A stretch of 64,000 nucleotides of DNA from Megascapheus bottae (GCA_024803745.1 JANJXV010000040.1:648001-712000); one strand, 5' to 3'; shown: positions 21,281-52,570, counted from the stretch's first letter. Made by a program: numbers and translations. Notes: generated from the letters alone by a model not told the origin.

Positions 21281-24200
21281 AAAATGACATCAGAAAACAG
21301 GATCAGAATGACAGGACTGAAAATTAAACAGGAGGAAGCAGGCGTCGGGCGCACGCCTGGAATCCCAGCCAGCCAGGAGGCTGAGGGCTGAGGAGCCGGG
21401 TTCAAAGCCAACCCCGGCAGGAAAGGCTGCAAAACTCTGATCTGCAGTGAACCAGCAAAAAGTGAGGAAGTGTTAAAACCCTAGCCTTGAGCACCAACGC
21501 TCAGGAGCACACACGCGTGTGCACACACACACACACACACACACACCCGCTGGCCATTTCCACACCACCCTGCAGTGCTTGTGTGGGAGAATCACCATGA
21601 TGGACGCCTTCCTCCTTCACAGCCTTTCCTCCAGGAGGCGCAAGACCCGGGCGTGGAGTGGGAGAGGGAGGGGAGATTCGAACTCACAACCACCCGAGAG
21701 GTCTCCTCCAGGAGCAGGAATACTAACTCCAGAGAGGAAGCACCTGCAGTCCCAGGTAGCCTGGGGAAGGGAGGGGAGGAGGGGGAGGAGGGGGAGGAGA
21801 GGAGAGAAGGGGGAGGACAGGAGGGGGAAAGGGGAGGGGAGGAGGGGGAGGAGAGGGGGTTGTGGTTGGAAGAAGCCATGGTGGCTTAGTGTGTGGACTC
21901 AGGCCTAGGAATCAAGGAACAAGTAGGGCGTTTCTGGCACCTTCCATCATTCATTCATTCATTCACTCACTCACCAAGTTTTGTCCTCATCCGCTCACTC
22001 ACTCATTCATTCACTCATTCACTTACTCATTCACTCACTCACTGACTCCTGTCCTCATCCATTCATTCACTCATTCATTCACCCACTCACTGACTCCCGT
22101 CCTCATCCATTCACTCATTCATTCATGCATTCACTTACTCATCCAATCACTGGTTCACTCATTCGTTCATTCATTCTCTCACCATTTACTCACTCACTGG
22201 TCCACTCATGCACGCATCCATGCACTCACTCCCCCCTCTAGTTTGCTCACCCAACTCCTCCTCTCCCTCCCTCCCACCCATCCTACCACTCATTCGCTCA
22301 TTCAGTCAGTCCTCTCCTTCATTTGTTCACTTATTCATTTGCTCAATCGTTACCTTACTAACTGAACTTATTTACCTAATGAACTTCCTCCCTCCGCTCG
22401 GCCACGCATTCACTCACTCGATCCACTCATTCATTTGTTCACTCTCTCAGTCCACTCATTATTCAATCAACCCAGTCATTCATTCATTCACTCACTCACT
22501 CACTCGTTCATGTACTCATTTACTTAACCACCTCCTTCCCTCCTCCAGCTCATTCATTCATGTACTCACTAATTCCCCCAATCATTCAATCCACTCGTTC
22601 ATTCACTCACTCTGTCCTTTGCTGGACTTTCTCTCTCACTGGAGCTATCTAGGCTCAGCAGGCCCCCTAGGCTTCAGGCTCTGTGAATACTTTGTCGAAA
22701 GAAAAAACAGGGCCAGGACCAGTGGCCTAGTGGTAGAGAGCTTGCCGAGCATGCACAAAGCCCTGGGTTCGATTCCTCAGTGCTATAGCCACAGAAAAAG
22801 CCGGAAAAGACGCTGTGGCTCAAGCAGTGGTGGTTTTGAGCTTTCTCAAGGACAAAGCCCAGGCCCTGAGTTCAAGCCCCAGGACTGGCAAAAAAAGAAA
22901 AAGTAACTTGTCAGTGCATCACTCAGTCACTCAGCATTCCAAGGCCAGACTTTACATGCTTTTAATTAAACACAAAACACCCAAATTGCTGAAGGAGCGA
23001 CGGACAGGACAGAAGCAGCAGAACACATACTTGGAGGGTTAATATCTGTTTTTGCATTCCGTTGCATGGAAGATCCTGAAAGTATGGTGGTTCGAATCTC
23101 GCCTCCTGTCCCACCCAGCCCTCCCCAAGACTTCTCTTCTCTCTGCGCTGGATCCAGCTATGGCAACGTGAACAACACCAGAGCCAAGGCAGACCTGGCC
23201 AAGGAACTCACAGCCTCCTGAATCCTTAGAACCTTCTAGAACAAATCACCATTCTCAATCTTCACTTTACTGAACTCCATTTCCTCATTCCTTTAATTAA
23301 AAAAAAAAAAAACCAGAAAACCACCAGTTCCTTTTCCTGACCCTGGAAAAGAAACGCAACAAGAGGAGAAAAGTGGTAACCACAAATTCTCCTAAATAAT
23401 CACTCAGCATCGTCCTCGAATGCTTAGCTTTGCTGATTGCAAAATGTCGGGCCCCAGCATCCAGCTGACACATCTTTTTGGGGGGGCAGGGCCTCCCCAG
23501 CTTTCTTCTTCCCTGCCCCGATTTCCCGAATCTTCCATCATTCTCCACTTACAAGTCCTTTGTTAGAAAATTCTGTCTTGCGCTGAATGTGTGGATCTAT
23601 TTTCCTGACAGAGGTAGAATTTTTCTTTTTTCTTTTCTTTTTTTTGCTTATGGCAGACAGACTTGTTGAGTCCAAACCCCTTGAGTCATTCACATTTTCT
23701 TTTTTGTCATTGCATTATTCTTTTTGTTTTCTTTTTGGCAGTGGTGAGTCTTGAACTCAGGGCCTGGGCTCCGTCCCTGAGTTTCTTTGGCTCAAGGCTG
23801 GCGCTCTACCACTTGAGCCCACAGCTCCACTTTTGGTTTCTCTGGTGGTTCATTAGAGATCAGAATCTCATGGACTTTCCTGCTCAGGCTGGCTTTGAAC
23901 CGGGATCCTCCGATCTCAGCCTCCTGAGTAGCTGGAATGGCAGGCGGGAGCCACCAGTATCTGGGGTTGAGAAGCCTTTCTAACTGCATTAAGTCCCAGC
24001 TCTAACTCCCACTAGATCTTGGCATCTCACTCCACAATTTATTCACCATCTTTTCAAAGCCACAACATCTGGAAACTTCTGGATGCTAAAACATGGACGG
24101 AATTTCTCCCTCCTACCATCCATCCATCCATCCATCCATCCTTCCATCCATCCATCCATCCTTCCATCCATCCATCCATCCATCCATCCTTCCTTCCATC

Positions 24201-25443
24201 CATCCATCCATCCTTCCTTCCTTCCATCCATCCATCCATCCTTCCATCCATCCATCCATCCATCCATCCATCCATCCATCCATCCTTCCATCCATCCATC
24301 CATCCTTCCTTCCTTCCATCCATCCTTCCATCCATCCATCCATCCTTCCATCCATCCATCCATCCATCCATCCATCCTTCCTTCCATCCATCCATCCATC
24401 CTTCCTTCCATCCATCCATCCATCCATCCATCCTTCCATCCATCCATCCATCCATTCATCCATCCATTCTCAGAACATGGCTGCTTTCTGTTATGACATT
24501 CCTTGTCCTGCGTGTCTTTGCAGGTGTAATGGAGATTTGGGGGTTCTGACCACGCACACTCATGAACCCTGAACTTCTTTTGCTCAAGACTGGTGCTCTA
24601 CCATTTGAGCCACAGCACCACTTCCAGCTTTCTCTATGTCTGTGGTACTGAGGAATCGAACCCAGGGCTTCCTGCATGCTGGGCGAGCACTCTACCACTA
24701 GGCCACGCTCCCAGCTCAATTTCCCTTCTTTCTATAGCTGATTTTTAAGTCTCATACTGTCCTGTGCAGATTTTCTGACCTTTGCTTTGTTTGAGTTTTA
24801 TATATTCAGCCTCTACAGTATGGTGAGAGCCACCCCTCAGTCCCACCCCATGTGGAAGCTAAGGTCACATTCCAATTCTGCGTGTCTGTGTGTGTGTGCT
24901 GGGGATTGAACTCAGAACCTGAGCACTGTCTCTGAACTTTTGCACTTAGGCTGATTCTCTGCCACAGCGCCACTTCCAGTTTTCTGCTGGTTCACTGGAG
25001 ATCAGAGTCTCATGGACTTTCCTGCCCAGGCTGGCTTTGAACCGTGATCCTCAGATCTCAGCCTCCTGAGTAGCTAGGAAGACAGAGGTAAGCCACCAGC
25101 CCTGGCTTCTGTTAGATTTTTTGATTCTAGATCCTCATGAGCTCCACTCCCCGGTTGGGTCAGATAACGGCTTTTTGTCTGTTTAATGAATTGCTCGTGA
25201 AGTACACTCAGCCAGCGTTACTGATTTGAAAGTTCAACCCATTCCAGTGCTGGAGGTACTCGGTTCTCACCTTAGCAACTCATCAGAGACTGAGACAGGA
25301 GAATCCTGGTTCAAACCCAGCCCAGGCAGGAAAGTTCATGAGTCTCTTATCTCCAATGAGCCAGCAAAAAGCCGGAAGTGGAGCTGTGGTTCAAGTGGTA
25401 GAGCACTTGAGTGAAAAAGCTCAAGGTTGGCAGCCCAGGGACC

Positions 25444-25489
<46 letters not shown>

Positions 25490-25945
25490 ACACACACACA
25501 CGAAATGTGCTCGTTTTCTAGAACACACTCTCCTTTTCTTTGATCTAGGTTCGTTTCAACTTTTTCACCATGGTGAGGGCTCCATTTCCTCTGCCCATCT
25601 GTCCGTGCGTTTCTTTAGAATCGGAGCTAATGAGGTAAAGCCTGGACCGGGAACATAGAGTGTCCATTTCCTTTTACTTACGGATGTGAAAAGTTGGATT
25701 TTTTTTATGTTTTGTTTTTAAAGCAAAAAGAGCCAGTTTCGCAAAGTTCAGCTACTTCTTACAAAAGGGAAGAACAGTTTATCCCTCCAGGAAACCTGTC
25801 CATGAAAACATTTATCATTATGCTGACAACATACAAAGCCATTTCATAAGGCAGCGGAAAGGACAAATGCCACTTTTGAACTCAATATGGAAAAGAAGCT
25901 GGGTGGCGACTCATTGTTCCTTTTATTTATTTATTTGTGTGTGTG

Positions 25946-25987
<42 letters not shown>

Positions 25988-27111
25988 TGTGTTCTGGGGC
26001 TTGAACTCAGGGCCTGAGCACTGTCCTTGGGTTTTCTCAAGGCTAGAGCTCTACCACTTGAGCCACAGCACCACTTCTGGCTTTTTGCTATGTATGTGAG
26101 GTACTGAGGAATCAAACCCAGGTCTTCGTGCATGCTAGGCAAGCACTCTACCACTAGGCCATGCTCGTAGCCCCTCCAAAACTATTTTTGATGAAATTTA
26201 ATTAATAAAGTACATCTTCCTTTTGTAATGTACGTCATTACACCAAAAGTTGAGCAAGGGAGAAAATTCAAATGTAGTAGTTCTCTAAAACTCATTTTGT
26301 GGGCCAGGAGTTTGGCTTCGTGGTAGAGATTTTTGCCTAGCATGCACAAAGACCCGGGTTTGATTCCTCGGTACCACATACATAGAAAAAGCTGGAAGTG
26401 GTGCTGAGGCTCAAGTGGTAGAGCTCTAGCCTTGAGAAAGCCCAAGGACAGTGCTCAGGCCCTGAGCTCAAGCCCCAGGACTGGCAAATAAATAAATAAA
26501 ATAAAATTCATTTTAGACTAATACCTGAAGCGTTTTGCTGGAAACATTCATGAATCTGGAGAAGAATCAAGATAGGAAGCTTTAAAAAAAGGAAGTAGCA
26601 GACTAAATAAAGTATGAGAAAAATTATACGGTCAAACAAATTCCTGAAATGGGTTCAAGCTAAAGACTCATGACTATGCCGAACTTCAGTTACTAGAATT
26701 GGGAGGCGGGGGGGCGGATACAATGTACTGGAATTGCTATTAGTCAGTGAGCAGTAAAAATGAAAATTGTTCCATTAAGGCCCAAGAGCACAGGGGAGTC
26801 AAAAAATGGCTGACAGCAGGGATGGAAGGCCAGACGAAGAACTTTCCAGAAGGGCTGAGAAATAGCAGTTGAGGAATCTGAAATCAAAGGAGTCCCCTCA
26901 CTCTACCACACAGAAACATTCAACCTGGGGCCGGGAGTTTAGCCTAGTGGTAGAGTGCTTGCCTAGCATGCACGAAGACCCGGGTTCGATTCCTTGGTAC
27001 CACAGACACAGAAAAAGCCGGAAGTGGTGCTGTGGCTCAAGTGGTAGAGCTCTAGCCTTGAGAAAAATCCAAGGACAGTGCTCAGGCCCTGAGTTCAAGT
27101 CCAGGACTGGC

Positions 27112-27190
<79 letters not shown>

Positions 27191-27489
27191 AAAGGAAGAT
27201 TGATTCAATCTGGAGAGCCATTCTCCCTGGCCTCAACCCAGGTTTGTGATTATTTATTTATGGGGCGATTGGTAGAGCATCAAACAAGAAACCCTCAAAA
27301 CAAAAAAACAAACACAAAATAAAGAAAACTAGTAAAAAACAAACAAACAAACAAACAAACAAGACCTATTGCTCTCGGGAGGCGGAGTGGAAGCTAGTTC
27401 AATGCTAACATGGTCTCTCTGTCTCTCTGTCTCTCTCTGTCTCTGTCTGTCTCTCTCTCTCTCTCTGTCTCTCTCTCTCTCTCTCTGTC

Positions 27490-27562
<73 letters not shown>

Positions 27563-28439
27563 CGTACATTAGAAAAGGAAGATGCCGGGCAGGATGCTTC
27601 ATACCTGTTAGCCTAGCCACTCAGGAGGCCGAGATCTGAGGATTGAGGTTCAAAGCCAGCCTGGGCACTAAAGTGCATGAGACTCTGATCTCCAATGAAG
27701 CACCAGAAAACCAGAAGTGGGGCTGTGACTCAAGGGGTAAGGGGGTAGTCTTGAGCTAAGAGCTCAGGGACAGCGCCCAGGCCCAGAGTTCAAGTCCCAT
27801 GACCCACAACAACAAAAAAGTATTGTAGGTGTCTTCTGACATCAAGTCATTTTTTCTGTCCATCCTAGGATTTGAACTCAGGGCCTGGGCGCTGTCCTGC
27901 AGCTCTTTTCCTCAGGGCTGGCGCTGTACCACTTAAGCCACAGCACCATTTCAAGCTTTCTGGTGATTTATTGGAGATCAGAGTCTCACGGACTTTCCTG
28001 TCCAGGCTGGCTTTGAACCCCGATCCTCAGATCTCAGCCTCCTGAGTAGCTGGGATGACAAAACAACTTTCCCTGCCATTATTTTGACCCATCATGATTC
28101 ATTCTTCCCATCTTCCCAAGAAACCCACAGACGACCAACTGCTGACTCTAGCAAAATGCAGAATGTGGTAGAATAGAATCGCCTGGTGTCGCATTCACTC
28201 TTTTATGGCATATATTAAAAAAAAAACAAAACCCAGTCCCCTTAGAAAATATTTTACCAGGCCTGGTGGTAGAGAGCTAACCTAGCCTGCATGAAGACCT
28301 GGGTTCGATTCCTTGGTACTGCATACATAGAAAAAGTCAGAAAAGTGCTGAGGCTCAAGTGGGAGAGCTTAAGCCTTGAGAAAGCCTGAAGGACAGTGCT
28401 CAGGCCCTGAGTTCAAGCCCCAGGACAAGAAAGAAAGAA

Positions 28440-28491
<52 letters not shown>

Positions 28492-28750
28492 AGACAAGTC
28501 ATATACTCCAGTCATACAGAGCAAAACAGATTTAGAACAAGAACCAATTCAAACCAAGTTGAACACATATGGCTGTAGAGCTTTATGGCAGGGCTAGCTG
28601 GGAAACTTGTAGCTTCAATCAATAGCATAATATTGGCATTATAAATGACATTGCAATCCTAAAACTGGGAACAAAGTACAACCATAACCTGCTTACCCCA
28701 TTTCAAAAGAAAAAGAAAGAAAGAAGAGAATTTACCAGGCGTCTATAGCT
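21281..28750. repeat. Gene-poor repeat field between provirus and CD163
   Basis: SINEs (approximate): composite 21335-21510 (+), 23745-23965 (-), 24900-25105 (-), 25260-25445 (+), 27590-27800 (+), 27870-28055 (-). ID dimers 22710-22890 (+), 24570-24715 (-), 25998-26175 (-), 26305-26490 (+), 26930-27115 (+), 28255-28430 (+). Simple repeats: CA 21519-21546, CATT/CACT 21945-22610, CCAT/CTTC 24115-24470, CA 25446-25502, TG 25937-25992, GAAA 27115-27190, CT then CA 27415-27560, GAAA 28430-28492. The single-copy-looking stretches 22900-23640 and 26490-26930 contain nothing I recognise. Confidence 0.8.
24115..24470. repeat. CCAT/CTTC tetranucleotide microsatellite
   Basis: About 355 bases of CATC units with interspersed CTTC, open in five reading frames. 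The apparent 100-176 residue proteins are artefacts. Confidence 0.95.
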
Positions 28751-28778
28751 CACGCCTGTCATCCCCGCAAATCAGGAG

Positions 28779-29520
28779 GCCGGGATCTGAGGGTGGTGGT
28801 TCAAAGCCAGCCTGGAGGCCGGGATCTGAGGGTGGTGGTTCAAATCCAGCCTGGAGGCCGGGATCTGAGGGTGGAGGTTCAAAGCCAGCCTGGAGGCCGG
28901 GATCTGAGGGTGGTGGTTCAAAGCCAGCCTGGAGGCCGGGATCTGAGGATGGTGGTTCAAAGCCAGCCTGGAGGCCGGGATCTGAGGGTGGTGGTTCAAA
29001 TCCAGCCTGGAGGCCGGGATCTGAGGATGGTGGTTCAAATCCAGCCTGGAGGCCGGGATCTGAGGATGGTGGTTCAAAGCCAGCCTGGAGGCTGGGATCT
29101 GAGGTTGGTGGTTCTAAGCCAGCCTGGAGGCCGGGATCTGAGGGTGGTGGTTCAAATCTAGCCTGGAGGCCGGGATCTGAGGGTGGTGGTTCAAATCCAG
29201 CCTGGAGGCCGGGATCTGAGGATGGTGGTTCAAAGCCAGCCTGGAGGCCGGGATCTGAGGGTGGTGGTTCCAAGCCAGCCTGGAGGCTGAGATCTGAGGG
29301 TGGTGGTTCAAATCCAGCCTGGAGGCCGGGATCTGAGGGTGGTGGTTCAAATCCAGCCTGGAGGCCGGGATCTGAGGGTGGTGGTTCAAAGCCAGCCTGG
29401 AGGCTGAGATCTGAGGGTGGTGGTTCAAATCCAGCCTGGAGGCTGGGATCTGAGGATGGTGGTTCAAATCCAGCCTGGAGGCCGGGATCTGAGGGTGGTG
29501 GTTCCAAGCCAGCCTGGGCA
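28779..29520 (+). repeat. 39-base minisatellite grown from the middle of a SINE
   Basis: About 19 copies of a 39-base unit (GGAGGCCGGGATCTGAGGGT, then GGTGGTTCAAAGCCAGCCT). The unit is the normal internal segment of the composite SINE. The array is flanked on the left by the SINE start (about 28740) and on the right by the SINE remainder (to about 29640), so one element has expanded internally. Because 39 is divisible by three, both strands stay open for hundreds of codons; the minus strand gives a 13-residue repeat. I do not regard these as genes. Confidence 0.92.
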
Positions 29521-29814
29521 GAAAAAGTGTGTGAGACTCTCATCTCCAGTGAACCAGCAAAAAGCCAGCATGGAGCTGCGGCTCTGGTGGTAGAAAGCTC
29601 AGGGACAGCGCCAGGCCCTGAGTTCAAGACCCACCAAGGCGGGACAGTTTGGTGTGTGGAACCATCTTTGAGTAGTTGTGCAGAGGTCTGCAGCTGAGCC
29701 AAACGCATCCCTCCATCTCCCCAGCCCGCTCCTCCCTCCCAGCCATCAAGGTGGGTCTGCTTTTCCCTTTGTGCAAGGTCTGGGGCTTGAACTCAGGGCT
29801 GGGCACAAAAGAAG

Positions 29815-29925
29815 GAAAGAAAGAGAAAAAGGAAGGAAGGAGGGAGGGAGGGAGGGAAGGAAGAAAGGAAGGAGGGAAGGAGGGAGGGAGGGAGGGAGGG
29901 AGGGAGGGAGGGAGGGAAGAAGACG
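29815..29925. repeat. GGAA/GGGA purine tract
   Basis: [17 protein letters not shown] purine-only microsatellite between the expanded SINE and the 41-base repeat. Confidence 0.9.
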
Positions 29926-30029
29926 ACGCATGCGCACTGTGGCTCCTGGGAAAGATGCTCCAGGGCCGAAGCTGGGGAAACAGGAAGTGGAGGGAACGAA
30001 TTCACCAATCCCGGCGCCCCACCGGCTCC

Positions 30030-30200
30030 CTGAGCGCTGATTGGACCACTCCAGGAGACCCAGATGTGCACTGAGCGCTGATTGGACCACTCCAGGAGAC
30101 CCAGATGTGCACTGAGCGCTGATTGGACCACTCCAGGAGACCCAGATGTGCACTGAGCGCTGATTGGGCCACTCCAATCTATGGGCACACATGGTTCCTG
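30030..30200 (+). repeat. 41-base tandem repeat with inverted CCAAT boxes
   Basis: Three near-perfect copies and a fourth diverged copy of a 41-base unit that starts TGAGCGCTGATTGGACC. Further decayed copies (GTGTTCATTGGGC, GTGCTGATTGCAC) follow to about 30260. Each unit carries ATTGG. Confidence 0.9.
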
Positions 30201-30299
30201 AGTGTTCATTGGGCTAATCTAATTTATGAGATCCAAATGCTTCCTAAGTGCTGATTGCACTCTGACCTCCAGGCTCTGAACTCAAGCCCCAGGACCTGC

Positions 30300-30840
30300 A
30301 GGAATATATATATATATATATTAGAATTAAATAATATAGTCTATAATATTCAATCTACTATATCCCATGCATATAATACAGTGTATGTGTATAATACATT
30401 ATATATATATATCATATATACAATATATTTATGTAATGTAACATACACCCACAAGTATATATACATTATATTCTATATAATATGAGTAACCCTATATGCA
30501 CAAATACACATATAATAGCTATTTAATATATACTATGCTATTACATAAATACATAGACTATTAGGAGCATAGACTATATATTATGCCTATCTATTGTAGG
30601 TGCATGTAACACGTATCACATCTGTATCACATATGTTGCATGCACACAGTTATGTATATTCTATGGACTACATTACTGATGTATGGATCGTAAATATGGG
30701 CTATCATCAAAAGTATATATTCTATGTACTGGATTATATATGTACAGTAAATATGTGCTATGATATATACTATATATGATCCTATACATGCGTAATGTAG
30801 CAGAGACACAGTATATGCTATATACTCTACTGTTACAGGT
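30300..30840. repeat. AT-rich TATA/ATAC microsatellite field
   Basis: About 540 bases of degenerate TATATA, ATACAT and ACTATA sequence upstream of CD163. No gene is seen. Confidence 0.85.
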
Positions 30841-31059
30841 GTATGTACACAAGGTGGTGCATGGAACACGTAGCATGCATGCATAATAATCGCATGTCAC
30901 TGGATGTGTGGGGGCTCCATAGACATATTTTTTCATTGGGCAGCAGATGGGTTAAAGCCTCTTCTTGGTTTTCACACATGTGGGAAATGTATTTCCCAAT
31001 CTCCTTTGGACATTTCTGTGTCCCCGTGTCGAAGGACACAAGAACAGGGAAAGGAACCT

Positions 31060-31115
31060 CACTTCCTTTTTGTGGGGGCTATGACTCCACCTCCATTTTT
31101 TCCCTATTTTTAAGA
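31060..31115 (+). promoter_or_regulatory. CD163: Possible CD163 core promoter
   Basis: A PU.1/Ets-type ACTTCC (31061-31066) sits next to a RUNX-type TGTGGGG (31071-31077). A TATA-like TATTTTTAAG follows at about 31104-31113, roughly 130 bases before the CD163 start codon. The human CD163 promoter is reported to use Ets/PU.1 and RUNX1 (AML1) sites. The assignment rests on motifs and position only. Confidence 0.45.
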
Positions 31116-31238
31116 GTGGGGAGGCTCTCTTTGCATCCCCAGTGGGTCCCCGGCTTGGGTGAAGGAAAACGAGCCTACACGAGTGTCCAAGGACACGAAT
31201 GCCCCGAACCTTCACACCTGAAGCACAGAGACCTCAAC

Positions 31239-49434
<18,196 letters not shown>

Positions 49435-49439
49435 ACCCG

Positions 49440-52400
49440 GAGAGGTGAGTGAGGACAAGATTTCTCATCACAGTGACCAGAACGGGCATTGTAAGTGTGC
49501 GATTCGCATGACGCCTTGACGGTAAAGACTGCCTGGCTACTGCAGCGAGGCAGAAAGTTCTAGACCATGGGGGGAGATGGTAAGAAAATAGGATATTGAA
49601 ATTCAACTTTAGAGATGACTGAAAACCAGACCATTCCAGGATAGCCGCATGAGAGCACCGAGAAAAGTATTAATAATTATTTTTTTAAAATAACGAGGTA
49701 AATAAATTATTTTAGTGTTATTCTTGGGATGATTATGCATAATAATTATTATTGCACGTCTCAATGACGACACATAGGGCCCCATGTAAATACAGAAGTA
49801 CTAGCCTGGCGTGGTAGCTCATGCCTATAATCCTAGCTCCTCAAGATGACAGTTCAAAACCAGCCCAGGCCAAAAAAATTAATGAGCCTCATCTCAACAA
49901 GATAAGCTGGGCGCCAAGCGCGGTGGCTCACACCTGTAATCCTAGCTACTCAGGAGGCTGAGATCTGAGGATCGAGGTTCAAAGCCAGCCTGGGCACAAA
50001 AGGACCTGAGACTCTTATCTCCAGTTAACAGCTAGAAAGGGGGAAGGGGGGCTTAGCTCAAGGGTAGGGCGGTAGCCTGGAGCTGAAGAGCTCAGGGACA
50101 GCGCCCAGGCCAAGTTCCCTGTTTATAATCTCAGTTACATGGGAAGAATACGTGTGTGTGTGCGCGCGCGCGTGCGTGTGCATGTGCGTGCACGTGCGTG
50201 TGCAGAGAATGCAACTATCTCCAAATGCAACCCCCAACACACACAGAGCAGGGCCCAAGCGAGGGAGAAGTTGCTTAGCTACTGTGAGATCCTCAGTTCG
50301 AACCCAAGCGCTGCCAAAACTAAACAAAGCAAACCCCAAACCCCAAGTACTCTCTACTATTGGAAAAGATGTCATGGCGTCGCCAGAGTTCCCACAATCT
50401 ATAGATGGCACTGTGGAGAGAAGCGAAGCTGAAAAGACTACGCATTCTACCACACGCTATCTAGAACTCAGCCACGATATCTAGAACTCTGTCTAGAACT
50501 TGATGGCCTAGAACGCGCTCCACGCATTACCTAGAACTCTGCCTGTCTAGAAGTTTATCCCCCCATTTCCTAAAACTCTAGAACTCTCCTTACCTGAACT
50601 CCACCGTGCATTGCCTAGAACTCAGCCATGAGGTATCTGCAGCTCTGTTGGGCATTCCTTATGCGGTACCTAGAACTTGTCACCTAGAACGCTGGCATGG
50701 ATTGCGTGCCTGTTATCTAGAACTCTTGTGAGTTATCTAGACTGCTGTGTGCAACTCCCAGCATGAGTCTCCAAGAATTGCAGCCGGAGTTATCTAGATC
50801 TCGCTCTGGAATGCTCTCTCCTGCATTACCTAGCATTCAATCCAGAGGTGTCTAGAACTTTCATGGGGCCTTACTCGCTTGTTACCTAGAACTTGTTAAC
50901 CTAGAGCTCTAATCACATATACTTGCCTGCTATCTACAACACTGGTGCATTTCTTACCTACCTTGTCCAGAACGATTATGGGTTCTCTAGAACTCTTATC
51001 GCCAGTCTCCCAGCATGCTAGCTTGCAAAACCTAGAACGCTACGCTAGGATTCCAGTTGCCTGAACTCTATCGTGGATTGCGTAGAACTTGATTTAGCTA
51101 CAACTCTTATCTGCCACACGTAGGGTTTATAATTTAGGGACAGTTGAGATGGTGGGATTTGGGGGCTGGGTGAAGCCAGAACTCTACATTGAGCTAGCTA
51201 GAACCTGGCCATGAGTTACCTAGAACCCTGGTCCTGTGTTACCTAGAACTCTCATTCTTTTTTTTTGTCAGTCATGGGGCTTGAACTCTGGGCCTGGGCA
51301 CTGTCCCTGAGCTCTTCAGCTCAAGGCTACCCCCGTACCCCCTGACCCACAGCCCCACTTCCCATTTTTCTAGTGGTTCATTGGAGATTAGAGTCTCAGG
51401 TTCTTTAGTGCCCGGGGCTGGCTTTGAACCATGATCCTCAGATCTCAGCCTCCTGAGAAGCTAGGATGACAGGCGGGAGCCACTGCACCAAGTTTACCTA
51501 GAACTCTTGTATCTGCCATGCTTCAGGTTTATATTTCATTTTAATCATTTTGTATTTTTTATCATTTGTACATTTTATTGATAAATTTATATGTTTTGGC
51601 GGGTGTGGTGGCTCCCGCCTGTCAACCCAGCTCCTCAAGGAGGCTGAGATCTGAGGATGGTGGTTCAAAGCCAGCCTGGGCAGGAAAATCCCATGAGACT
51701 CTGATCTCCCATAAACCACCAGAAAACTGGAAGTGGAGCTGTGGCTCAAGTGGTAGAGCGCCAGCCTTGAGCAAAAGAGCTCAGGGACATCGCCCAGGCC
51801 CTGAGTTCAAGCCCCACAGCTGACAAAAGAAATAGCATGTGTGTGGCATATAAGATGGAATACACGTAGGAGTGTGTGTATGCTCGAATCATAGGCATTA
51901 TTTCCCACGCGCGTGTGTAAAGAAATGGCCTTGTTTTCTGGTTCTGGCTTCAGTTCAGCGTTGAAGGAACTTCCGTGAACATCTGGCTGGTGGCTGGAGA
52001 AAAAATCCATCCGACTGAATTCCCTTTTCTCCAGAAGCCTCCTCTCCACGTTCCACGGACAGATCGACACAGGGGCGGGGAATATAATAATTTAAATAGT
52101 TTCTGTAAGATGCCCAAGGGGTTAAATTTAAAGAATGGTTTATTACCAACTTGACTTTGCCTTCACTTTTCATTCCTGCTTTTCAGAATTCCTCTTTGAT
52201 GTGGCGGGCGCCGTGGCTCACGCCTGATATCCCAGCTGCTCAGGAGGCTGAGATCTGAGGATCGAGGTTCAAAGCCAGGCCAGGCAGGAAAAAAAATCCA
52301 TGAGACTCTCATCTCCAATGAACCACTGGGAAAAAGCTGGAGGTGGTGCCGTGGCTCAAGTGGTAGAGCACCAGCCTTGAACACCGAGGCTCAGGGACAC

Positions 52401-52503
52401 AGCACCCAGGCCCTGAGTTCAAACCCCACAACAGACAAAAATCACAAAACTCTCACACCCAAGCCAAAAACCGCACGGCACCATGGGGCAAAGATTGAAA
52501 ATC
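49440..52503. repeat. Intergenic after CD163: SINEs and a CTAGAAC-studded tract
   Basis: SINEs at about 49805-49900 (+), 49910-50115 (+), 51270-51490 (-), 51595-51825 (+) and 52203-52440 (+). 50150-50205 is a TG/CG alternation with Z-DNA-forming potential. 50440-51260 is a decayed tandem array with CTAGAAC about every 25-45 bases (see findings). 51830-52200 looks single-copy, with no gene recognised. Confidence 0.75.
49701..49706 (+). terminator. CD163: CD163 polyadenylation signal
   Basis: AATAAA about 270 bases after the stop codon, in AT-rich 3' flank. Confidence 0.55.
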
Positions 52504-52509
52504 TTTATT
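52504..52509 (-). terminator. Polyadenylation signal of the 52.5-55.1 kb gene
   Basis: AATAAA on the minus strand, about 62 bases past the stop codon at 52571-52573. It supports this as the 3' end of a real transcript. Confidence 0.6.
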
Positions 52510-52570
52510 GTGAGTTTCATCTTGCAAGCTAGGCGCTTCCTTTTGCGCTGTGGCCACCACGCTGCCCTTC

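Noticed and set aside
24043..24572. Several open frames of 110-176 residues on both strands made of Ser/His/Pro/Ile or Met/Asp/Gly/Trp repeats
   Set aside because: They are translations of a CCAT/CTTC microsatellite, which is open in several frames by chance; no start context, splice sites or conserved protein features.
28743..29708. A 321-residue minus-strand frame with a 13-residue repeat (LQAGFEPPPSDPG)
   Set aside because: The repeat unit is 39 bases, divisible by three, and is the reverse complement of a SINE segment. Nothing indicates selection for protein.
29678..30209. Frames of 120-148 residues around the GGGA tract and the 41-base repeat
   Set aside because: Low-complexity Gly/Arg/Glu or Ser/Leu/Pro translation, with repeats explaining the openness.
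50058..50453. A 131-residue minus-strand frame near 50 kb
   Set aside because: It is a chance frame through a TG/CG run, SINE tail and repeat; no splice or conservation clues.
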